Origin: JASFRI01 sp050115015
Lineage (GTDB): Bacteria > Acidobacteriota > Polarisedimenticolia > CBDVAL01
NCBI GenBank assembly: GCA_050115015.1
Contig: JASFRI010000216.1
Span: 1-7,014 of the forward strand
Direction: 5' to 3'
DNA length: 7,014 nucleotides
The position numbers and the translations under genes are program-made. This document shows positions 1-6,129 of this stretch, in pieces; positions within the stretch are counted from its first letter, which is position 1, and each line of letters begins with the position of its first letter. The notes beneath the pieces were generated by a model, which saw nothing but the letters and a program-made list of their open reading frames with translations, was not told where the DNA came from and made no database searches.

Positions 1-1220
1 TGCTTGGCGATGATCTCCTGGGTCGAGTCGTACTCGAACACGAACGAGTTCAGGAGCCCGCCCTTCGCCTTCTCCACCTCCTCCTCCGTGGGCGGCCGCG
101 ACACCATCCCCCGGGCCTCCTCGTAGAGGGCGTCGATGGCCGCCGCGGTGGTCGCGGTCTTCGTGGCGGTGTAGAGGGTGAAGGTCCCGGGGTAGTCCCA
201 GTTGCTCCCGACGCCGCCGAAGACGGTGTAGGCCAGCCCCTTCTTCGACCGGACGTTCGAGAAGAGCCGCGATCCGAACCCGCCGCTTAGGACCTGGTTC
301 ATCACCTCCACCGCGAAGTAGTCGGGGTTGGAGACCTCGATCCCCTCGTGCCCCATGACGATCTGGGACTGGACCACGTCGTCCTTCTCCACCCGGAAGA
401 CCTGGGAGGGGACCGAGCGGTTGTAGGCGACGTCCGGCTTCTGGAAGCGCGGCCCCGCCTTCCAGTCCCCGAAAACCTCCTTGACCAGCTTCGTCGCGGC
501 GCCTGCCTCGAAGTCCCCGGAGATCCCGAGGATGATGCGGTTCGGGTGGAAGTACTCGGCATGCCACGCGACCAGGTCGTCCCGGGTCACCGCCGCCACG
601 GTGTCGTAGGTGGGGCTCCAGGCGTACGGCGAGTCGGCCCCGTAGACGATCTCCCCGAACTCCCGGAACGCGATCTGCTGCGCCTGGTCGTTCTGGCGGG
701 CGATGCCGGCCTCCATCTGGGTCTTCGCCACCTTGAGCTTGTCCTCCTCGAAGGCGGGGTTGCGGAGGACGTCGGCGAAGACCTCGAGGACATCCGCGAG
801 GTCCCCCTTCAGGCAGCCCATGGAGGCTGACCCGCTGGTCTCTCCGATGCCGGTCTCGATGAACGCGGCGCGGCCCTCCAGGAACTCGTCGAGATCGTCG
901 CCGCTCATGGAGGTCGTGCCGCCGGTCCGCAGCACCGAGCCGGTGAGGGAGGCGAGGCCGATCTTGTCCGCGGGATCCAGGCGGGTTCCCGTGTGAATCC
1001 GCGCGGTCACGTCGATGATCGGGAGCTCGTGATCCTCCAGGAGCATCACGACCATGCCGTTGTCCAGCACGATCCGCTCCGGCTGAGGGATCGCCGTCTG
1101 CCGCAGCGGAGGGAACTGGAGCCGGTCGACGCTCTTGACCTGCGCCGGGCTTCCCTGCACGCCGGCCAGGACGATCGCCGCCGCGAGCGCGGTGTGGATG
1201 GCTGTACGTGTCGTTCGCAT
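1..1220 (-). CDS. M16 peptidase-like protein, non-catalytic partner subunit, exported (3' end cut by window)
   Basis: 406 codons are visible and the reading frame runs off the left edge, so the C-terminus is missing. The ATG at 1220 is chosen because a perfect TAAGGAGG Shine-Dalgarno lies 5 nt upstream. Residues 1-26 form a signal peptide (basic MRTTR, hydrophobic Ala/Val/Leu stretch, likely cleavage after SPA26), so the protein should act in the periplasm or outside the cell. The M16 fold is recognisable from VLDNGMVVMLLED (51-63), the GLASLTGSVLRTGGT segment (88-102), the ISGDF strand (233-237) and the SRLFSNVRSKKGLAY block (317-331). The zinc motif HxxEH is replaced by SLTGS (Ser91, Gly94, Ser95), so the protein cannot bind catalytic zinc in the usual way. 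The Arg324/Tyr331 pair that M16B partner subunits donate to substrate binding is intact. It directly follows the catalytic M16 gene with a 10-bp gap, so the two products probably form a heterodimer. Substrate unknown. Confidence 0.9.
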   Translation of the reverse strand, partial: MRTTRTAIHTALAAAIVLAGVQGSPAQVKSVDRLQFPPLRQTAIPQPERIVLDNGMVVMLLEDHELPIIDVTARIHTGTRLDPADKIGLASLTGSVLRTGGTTSMSGDDLDEFLEGRAAFIETGIGETSGSASMGCLKGDLADVLEVFADVLRNPAFEEDKLKVAKTQMEAGIARQNDQAQQIAFREFGEIVYGADSPYAWSPTYDTVAAVTRDDLVAWHAEYFHPNRIILGISGDFEAGAATKLVKEVFGDWKAGPRFQKPDVAYNRSVPSQVFRVEKDDVVQSQIVMGHEGIEVSNPDYFAVEVMNQVLSGGFGSRLFSNVRSKKGLAYTVFGGVGSNWDYPGTFTLYTATKTATTAAAIDALYEEARGMVSRPPTEEEVEKAKGGLLNSFVFEYDSTQEIIAK

Positions 1221-1225
1221 GATGT

Positions 1226-1233
1226 CCTCCTTA
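1226..1233 (-). promoter_or_regulatory. Shine-Dalgarno overlapping the upstream stop codon
   Basis: On the minus strand this reads TAAGGAGG. The TAA is the stop codon of the catalytic M16 gene and the same bases begin an optimal ribosome binding site for the partner gene, whose ATG starts 5 nt later. Ribosomes terminating on the first gene are therefore placed directly on the start site of the second, which would favour balanced synthesis of the two subunits. The coupling itself is inference. Confidence 0.75.
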
Positions 1234-2781
1234 CTCGGCGGACGCGGGGGCGGCGGCCGCCCCGGCCGTCTCGGCCGTCTCGGTCACGATCATGCCCACC
1301 GTACGGTTGGAACGGCGAAAGGTCTCGTTGGCCACCCGGCGGATGTCCTCCTTCGTGACGGCGTCCAGGCGATCCAGGTACCGGAATGCCTCCCGCCAGT
1401 CGCCGAACAGCCTCTGGTACTCCGCCAGGTTGTTGGCCATGCCCTGGTTGCTTCGCATCGAGCGGATCAGGTCCGCCTTGGCGCGGGTCTTGAAGCGAGC
1501 GAGCTCCTCGTCCGTCACGTCCTCGGTGCGGAGCCGCTCGAGCTCCTCCCGGATCGCGGCCTGCACCTCCTCGTTCGTCACCTCGCGGGCCGGCACCGCG
1601 AAGAAGATCTGCAGGTTCGGGTACCTCTCACCCGGGTAGCCGGAGAACGAGCCGGTCTGCACGGCCAGCTTCTGGTCCCGGACCAGGGAGCGATAGAGGC
1701 GCCCGGTGCGACCGTTGGAGAGGATGTCGTCGATGGCATCGTAGATGGGCTGTTCCGGGCTGATCTTCGAGCCCTTCTTGTAGCCCTCGATGTAGATCGG
1801 CTGGGAGGCATCCTCCAGCACGACGGTCTTCTCGGCGATCTGCGGCGGCTCGACCGTGCGCAGCGGCGGAGGGTTCGGCCCCGCCGGGATGCGGCCGAAG
1901 TACTTCTCGAGGACCGGGATCACGTCCTCCGCCTTGACGTCGCCGACGATGGTGGTGACAAGATTGGAGGGGACGTAGTAGGTCTCGAAGAACGCCCTGG
2001 CGTCGCTCATGGTCAGCGATTGCAGGTCGCTCATGTAGCCGAGCCCCGGGTGATGGTACGGATGCCCCTCGAAGGCGGCGGTCTTGAACTGCTCCAGAAG
2101 CCGCCGGACGGGATTGCTCTGGGCGCGGCGCTTTTCCTCCATCACGACGTCCCGCTCCTTGTAGAACTCGCGGAACACCGGGTGGAGAAAGCGCTCCGAC
2201 TCCAGGAACGCGAACAGCTCGAGCTTGTTGGACGGCAGGGAGTAGTAGTAGATGGTCTCGTCGGAGCCGGTGCCCGCGTTGAGACCGACGCCCCCCTCGC
2301 GATCGATGATGTCCCCGAACTCGTTGGCCACCACGTAGGAGGCAGCCTCCTCCTGCCGCTCGCGGAAGCGCGCCTCCAGCGTGCGGAGCTCCTCGGGATC
2401 CGGACGCGGGGACAGCCTCTCGTCCTGCCAGGCCTGGTAGGCATCCTCCAGCCGATCCAGGGCCTGCTGCTCCGCCTTGTAGTTCTTCGTGCCGATGTTG
2501 GGCGTCCCCTTGAACGCCATGTGCTCGAAGAAATGTGCCAGGCCGGTGATGCCGGGCACCTCCTGGGCGGTACCCACGTTCGCGATGGTGGCGAAGGAGA
2601 ACACCGGCGCCACCGGCCGCTCCACGATGATGAAGGTCCAGCCGTTGTCGAGGACGTGGGTCGTGGTGCGCTCCTCGAACGACTGCAGGTCCTGGGCGAA
2701 CCCCCCGCTGGAGGCCAGGAGAAGCAGCACGGCCAGCGCGAGTGCGGGATTCCGGCGGGAGGGCAAGCGTTTCGGTCTCAT
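1231..2781 (-). CDS. Zinc-dependent M16 family peptidase, catalytic subunit, exported
   Basis: 516 aa. ATG at 2781 has a GAGGAG ribosome site 6 nt upstream. Residues 1-29 are a signal peptide (MRPKRLPSRR, then a Leu/Ala core, likely cleavage GFA29|Q30), so it works outside the cytoplasm. The M16 zinc motif HFFEH is at 83-87 (His83, His87 ligands, Glu86 base) and the third ligand is most likely Glu216 in ERDVVMEEKRR. The spacing between them is about 129 residues instead of roughly 76 in mitochondrial processing peptidase, because of a Glu/Arg-rich helical insertion at about 105-157. The second, inactive M16 half-domain begins near 310. Its Arg/Tyr motif is degenerate: Arg368 is present but the Tyr position is Val374. 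This suggests dependence on the partner encoded downstream, which has the pair. The C-terminal 17 residues are Ala/Glu-rich and probably disordered. Homologues cleave peptides or signal-type presequences; the substrate here cannot be told. Confidence 0.93.
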   Translation of the reverse strand: MRPKRLPSRRNPALALAVLLLLASSGGFAQDLQSFEERTTTHVLDNGWTFIIVERPVAPVFSFATIANVGTAQEVPGITGLAHFFEHMAFKGTPNIGTKNYKAEQQALDRLEDAYQAWQDERLSPRPDPEELRTLEARFRERQEEAASYVVANEFGDIIDREGGVGLNAGTGSDETIYYYSLPSNKLELFAFLESERFLHPVFREFYKERDVVMEEKRRAQSNPVRRLLEQFKTAAFEGHPYHHPGLGYMSDLQSLTMSDARAFFETYYVPSNLVTTIVGDVKAEDVIPVLEKYFGRIPAGPNPPPLRTVEPPQIAEKTVVLEDASQPIYIEGYKKGSKISPEQPIYDAIDDILSNGRTGRLYRSLVRDQKLAVQTGSFSGYPGERYPNLQIFFAVPAREVTNEEVQAAIREELERLRTEDVTDEELARFKTRAKADLIRSMRSNQGMANNLAEYQRLFGDWREAFRYLDRLDAVTKEDIRRVANETFRRSNRTVGMIVTETAETAGAAAAPASAE

Positions 2782-2836
2782 GGGACTCTCCTCGAGGTTC
2801 TTCCGGATGGAGGTCGCGGCCCGCGGCCGCGCGCAG

Positions 2837-2864
2837 GGTATACCTCATATCGATACGCAGTCAT
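2837..2864 (-). promoter_or_regulatory. Weak candidate promoter for the M16 operon
   Basis: On the minus strand ATGACT, 16 nt, TATACC lies about 55 bp upstream of the ATG at 2781. Each hexamer matches 4 of 6 sigma70 consensus positions. It falls in the only AT-richer island (GTATAC to CATATCGATAC) of this GC-rich intergenic region, which is the main reason for proposing it. No operator-like repeat is evident around it. Confidence 0.3.
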
Positions 2865-2928
2865 CGGGTGGAGGTTCGCCGGCCCCCGCACCACGGCCGG
2901 AAGATGGCGCGGGACGGGGCCTTCGAGG

Positions 2929-2956
2929 TTGACCCGGGGTTACCGGCAGGTATATG
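2929..2956 (+). promoter_or_regulatory. Sigma70-like promoter for sat
   Basis: TTGACC (2929-2934), a 16-nt spacer, then TATATG (2951-2956). The -35 matches 5 of 6 and the -10 matches 4 of 6 consensus bases. It stands out in this base composition and sits 83 bp upstream of the sat ATG, predicting a leader of roughly 75 nt. No riboswitch fold that I recognise (for example SAM type) is visible in the leader; only a short GC hairpin (CCGTC with GACGG) can be drawn. Confidence 0.55.
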
Positions 2957-3027
2957 GTTCCGGTTTCGCCGCCCGCCGTCAGGCCGGGACGGCCCGCCCC
3001 CGGCGCCCCACGCGCCCACGATACCCG

Positions 3028-3034
3028 AAAGGAG
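3028..3034 (+). promoter_or_regulatory. Ribosome binding site fixing the sat start
   Basis: AAAGGAG lies 5 nt before the ATG at 3040. It matters because the sat frame stays open for about 1.9 kb upstream, through the intergenic region and antisense to the M16 gene, so the open frame alone does not define the start. Confidence 0.8.
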
Positions 3035-3039
3035 ACCCG

Positions 3040-4206
3040 ATGCACCAGATCGTCGCGCCCCACGGGGGGACCCTCGTGAACCGGCTGGCCCCCGAGGCCG
3101 ATCGCCCGTCCCTGCTCCGGAAGGCCGAGGAGCTGCCCCGCCTGACCGTGAACCGGCGCCAGCGGAGCGATCTCGATCTGATTGCGGTGGGGGCTCTCAG
3201 CCCCCTGCAGGGTTTCATGGCCCGCGAGGACTACCACCGGACGGTGGCGGAGATGCGCCTGGCGAACGGAACCGTGTGGGCAGTGCCGGTCACCCTCGAT
3301 GTGGACGCCGAGACGGCGGGACGCCTCGCCGCCGGCGGCACGGTCGCCCTGCAGGACGGCGACGGCGCCATCGTCGCCACGATGGAGATTCAGGACGTCT
3401 TCGACTGGGATCCCGCCCTGGAGGCGCGCAACGTCTACCGGACCGAGGACGCCGCCCACCCGGGCGTGGCCTACCTTCGCGAGCGCGGGCCGAAGCTGGT
3501 GGGTGGACCGATCACGATGCTCAACCCCGCCGTCCCCGAGTTCCCGGATCACCACCGCGACCCGGCGCAGACCCGGGCGCTGTTCGCCGAGCGAGGGTGG
3601 GCCACCGTCGTGGCCTTCCAGACCCGGAACCCGATCCACCGGGCCCACGAGTTCCTCACCAAGTGCGCCCTGGAGCTCACCGACGGCCTGCTGATCCATC
3701 CCCTGGTGGGAGAGACGAAGGCCGGCGACATTCCGGCGGACGTGCGGATGCGCTGCTACGAGGTGCTGCTGGACAGGTACTACCCGAGGGAACGGGTTGT
3801 CCTGTCGACCCTGCCCGCCGCGATGCGTTATGCGGGGCCGCGTGAGGCCATCTGGCACGCGATCATCCGCAAGAACTACGGCTGCTCGCACTTCATCGTC
3901 GGACGGGACCACGCGGGAGTGGGAAACTACTACGGCACCTACGATGCCCAGGAGATCTTCGACGAGTTCGCCCCGGGCGAGCTCGGTATCGAACCCATGA
4001 AGTTCGAGCACACCTTCTACCACACGGGCCTGAAGGAGATGGTCTCGAACAAGACGAGCCCCGGCCCGAAGGAGGCGCACCTCTTCCTCTCCGGCACCAA
4101 GGTGCGGGCGATGCTGGACGCCGGCGAGGACCTTCCGGCGGAGTTCACCCGCCCCGAGGTCAGCGAGATCCTGCGCCGGCACTATCAGCAGACGAGCGTC
4201 GCCTGA
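3040..4206 (+). CDS. sat: Sulfate adenylyltransferase (ATP sulfurylase)
   Basis: 388 aa, cytosolic. It catalyses ATP + sulfate to adenosine 5'-phosphosulfate + pyrophosphate, the activation step for sulfate assimilation or dissimilatory sulfate reduction, or the reverse in sulfur oxidation. It is the single-polypeptide Sat type, not CysDN. The active-site motifs are intact: QTRN at 194-197, HRAH at 200-203 (the HxxH of the nucleotidyltransferase fold) and GRDHAG at 288-293. An N-terminal PUA-like domain covers about 1-160 and includes LSPLQGFM (53-60). There is no C-terminal APS kinase domain, and the length matches stand-alone bacterial enzymes. The segment EHTFYHTGLKEMVSNKT (323-339), where many bacterial Sats carry a Cys-rich zinc site, has no cysteine; the only cysteines are 209, 239 and 282. 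It is transcribed alone, divergent from the M16 operon and convergent with the M28 gene. No apr, dsr, cysC or cysH gene is in view, so the direction of its pathway cannot be assigned. Confidence 0.96.
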   Translation: MHQIVAPHGGTLVNRLAPEADRPSLLRKAEELPRLTVNRRQRSDLDLIAVGALSPLQGFMAREDYHRTVAEMRLANGTVWAVPVTLDVDAETAGRLAAGGTVALQDGDGAIVATMEIQDVFDWDPALEARNVYRTEDAAHPGVAYLRERGPKLVGGPITMLNPAVPEFPDHHRDPAQTRALFAERGWATVVAFQTRNPIHRAHEFLTKCALELTDGLLIHPLVGETKAGDIPADVRMRCYEVLLDRYYPRERVVLSTLPAAMRYAGPREAIWHAIIRKNYGCSHFIVGRDHAGVGNYYGTYDAQEIFDEFAPGELGIEPMKFEHTFYHTGLKEMVSNKTSPGPKEAHLFLSGTKVRAMLDAGEDLPAEFTRPEVSEILRRHYQQTSVA

Positions 4207-4213
4207 GGCGCAC

Positions 4214-4253
4214 CTCGGGTTCGACCCGGCCGGCCCGCGGCGGACGGCCCGAG
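4214..4253. terminator. Possible shared terminator at the convergent junction
   Basis: The 48-bp gap between the sat stop (4204-4206) and the M28 stop (4255-4257) is filled with GC-rich inverted repeats. There is a perfect CGGGT-TCG-ACCCG hairpin (4216-4228) and a wider CTCGGG...CCCGAG pairing (4214-4219 with 4248-4253). No T-run follows on either strand, so a classical intrinsic terminator is not shown. The stem-loops may still slow polymerases or protect the 3' ends. Confidence 0.3.
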
Positions 4254-4254
4254 T

Positions 4255-6129
4255 CTACTGCTGCCGTGCCTCGGGGGTGATCGTCAGGGTCATCCGCTCG
4301 CCGTTCCGGATCACCACGATCGGAACGGCCTGACCGATCTTGGCCCCGCGCAGCGCGTCGGAGTAATCCTGCAGGCTTCCGATGGAGATCCCGGCGAACT
4401 CCACGACCACGTCCCCCCCGATGACGCCCGCCCGGGCCGCCGGCCCGTCGGGCCGCACGTCCGAGACCAGCATCCCCTCCACGTCGCTCTCGCCGCCGAA
4501 GTCCGGGACCATGCCAGTGTAGACGCGGCGGCCCATCCCGCTGGAAGGGGCGGTGGTCCGCTGCACCCGGACGAAGTCGATCTCCCGGGCCGGATCGAGT
4601 GCGTCGCGGATCAGCCGCCCACCGAACCTCGCGATCCGCTCCATCCCCTCGTAGTTCAGGGTCTCCGGGTCATCCGCGGGCCGGTTGTACTCGTCGTGGA
4701 GATCCGTGAAGAAGTCCAGCCCGGGGACGTCGCTGGTGTAGAAGGACGTCAGGTCCGTCGGCAGGTAGGGGTCGTCCAGCAGGGACAGGTCGAACCCGGC
4801 GGGGACGTTGCGCCGCTCAAGGAGCCCGCGCCAGATCGAGGAGGATCCAACCGCCTTGACGATCAGGCGATTCTCCCGCAGCCGACCCACCATGTCGAAG
4901 TTGAAGTAGGCCGCGACCCGGTCCAGCGGGATCGGAGGATCATCCGTGAAGTGGCTCGACCCGACGAGGCCGAGCTCCTCGCCGCTCCAGGCGGCGAACA
5001 GCAGCCCCCGATGGGGGGTGTCCGGAGCCCCGCGAAGCTCCCGGGGCAAAGCCGCCGCGAGCTCGAGCATGACGGAGGTCCCGGAGGCGTTGTCGTCCGC
5101 CCCGTTGTGGATGGCGCCCTCCTCGCCCTGGTGGGCGAGGGAGCCCAGCCCCTCGCCGGTGCCGATGTGGTCGTAATGGGCTCCGACCACGACCACCTCG
5201 TCCACCCCCGCCGACGGCGGGAAATAGGCCAGCACGTTCCGGCATTCGTCGGTGACTCGCTCGACCTGGGCGTCGAGGCGGATCGCCTCCCCCCGCGGCG
5301 CCGATGCGTGTGGGTTGAGGGATCCGTCGTCGAGCCGGCCCTGGAGCTCGGCGATGGTCGTCTTCGCGGGGGCGAGCAGGAGGTCGGCGGTCGCCCCGGT
5401 GATCGAGGCCGCGGGGATGGGCACCGCCGAGGTGCGGTCGCTCTCCCGAAAGGGGATCAGTTCCCCGCCGTTCGGGGAGTTCGGTCCGATCACCAGCAGG
5501 AAGCCCGCGGCGCCCCGGTCGGCGGCCAGCTTCGCCTTGTAACGGTCACCCGCGTACATCGCCAGCTCCTGGCGGCGCTGCGGAGGCACCTCCTCGGGGA
5601 TGTCCCGGAGCGCCAGGACGACCTTCCCGGTGACCTCCAGGCCGGCGTACGAGTCGTAGCCGTTCTCCTTCGGCTCGACCAGGGCGTATCCGGCGAAGAC
5701 GACCTCCCCCTCCGCGCTCCCGTTTCCCGAGAAGGTGAGCGGGACGAACTGGGTACCGATCTTCAGGGAGGGGCCTCCGGGGACTTCCAGACGATTGCCG
5801 TCCGCACCCAGGCGCACCCCCGACGTGAAGCGGAACGGCTGGAAGTAGCCCTCCATCCCGGGCACCGGGGAGAGCCCCGCCGCCTCGAGCGCCGCGGCGA
5901 TGTAGCGCGCCGCCCGCTGGATCCCCTCGGTGCCGGTGAGCCGGCCAGCACTCGCGTCGTCGGCCAGGTAGCGCACGTCGCGCTCCAGGTCGGCCGCCCG
6001 GACCTCGGGCGCCAGCCCCGCGATCTCTCCGGCGACCTGCGGATCGGCTGCCGGTGGCGTCGATGCCATCAGGGCCGGCAGCAGGCCCCACAGGAGCACG
6101 CTCCCCATCGCCCACCTCCTCCCCTTCAA
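4255..6129 (-). CDS. Exported M28 family metallopeptidase with PA and PDZ domains
   Basis: 624 aa from TTG at 6129; an ATG at 6108 (617 aa) is the alternative start. From the TTG, residues 1-22 make a normal signal peptide (MKGRRW, hydrophobic core, LMA22). A protease-associated (PA) domain spans about 135-265 (EVVFAGYAL, VTGKVVLALRD, AADRGAAGFLL). The M28 zinc-aminopeptidase domain spans about 296-512: GAHYDH with His318, NGADDNASG with bridging Asp345, WSGEELGLVGS with catalytic Glu384 and ligand Glu385, and FNFDMVG with Asp412. The last His ligand is normally in a YHxPxD-type motif; here the sequence is LHDEYNRPADD, so Asn482 occupies that place and His478 lies four residues earlier. A C-terminal PDZ domain covers 536-622 (GMLVSDVRPDGPAARAG). 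Family members remove N-terminal amino acids from peptides outside the cytoplasm. The start overlaps the stop of the propeller gene, so the two are co-translated. Activity is uncertain given Asn482. Confidence 0.92.
   Translation of the reverse strand: MKGRRWAMGSVLLWGLLPALMASTPPAADPQVAGEIAGLAPEVRAADLERDVRYLADDASAGRLTGTEGIQRAARYIAAALEAAGLSPVPGMEGYFQPFRFTSGVRLGADGNRLEVPGGPSLKIGTQFVPLTFSGNGSAEGEVVFAGYALVEPKENGYDSYAGLEVTGKVVLALRDIPEEVPPQRRQELAMYAGDRYKAKLAADRGAAGFLLVIGPNSPNGGELIPFRESDRTSAVPIPAASITGATADLLLAPAKTTIAELQGRLDDGSLNPHASAPRGEAIRLDAQVERVTDECRNVLAYFPPSAGVDEVVVVGAHYDHIGTGEGLGSLAHQGEEGAIHNGADDNASGTSVMLELAAALPRELRGAPDTPHRGLLFAAWSGEELGLVGSSHFTDDPPIPLDRVAAYFNFDMVGRLRENRLIVKAVGSSSIWRGLLERRNVPAGFDLSLLDDPYLPTDLTSFYTSDVPGLDFFTDLHDEYNRPADDPETLNYEGMERIARFGGRLIRDALDPAREIDFVRVQRTTAPSSGMGRRVYTGMVPDFGGESDVEGMLVSDVRPDGPAARAGVIGGDVVVEFAGISIGSLQDYSDALRGAKIGQAVPIVVIRNGERMTLTITPEARQQ
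6115..6120 (-). promoter_or_regulatory. Second ribosome site for the alternative M28 start
   Basis: AGGAGG on the minus strand, 6 nt before the ATG at 6108. On ribosome-site quality alone this ATG is an excellent start. However, the product would begin MGSVLLWGLL, a hydrophobic leader without the basic residues expected of a signal peptide. Confidence 0.5.

Noticed and set aside
1628..2848. Minus-strand 406-codon frame overlapping the catalytic M16 gene
   Set aside because: It is the same region read in another frame. The M16 frame has a signal peptide, ribosome site and motifs, while this one is Arg/Gly/Ala-rich with no recognisable domain.
1135..3039. Open plus-strand frame continuing upstream of, and in frame with, sat (about 635 codons)
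   Set aside because: It lies antisense to the M16 gene and crosses the intergenic region. Its translation is low-complexity Arg/Leu/Gly/Val-rich sequence, and the ribosome site and promoter place the sat start at 3040.
2957..3039. Riboswitch or attenuator in the sat leader
   Set aside because: The leader is short and GC-rich, with only a weak 5-bp stem; no conserved riboswitch core or leader peptide is visible.
2845..4182. Minus-strand 445-codon open frame across sat
   Set aside because: It is an antisense shadow produced by high-GC third positions. The opposite strand encodes a full-length Sat with intact motifs, and this translation resembles no family I know.
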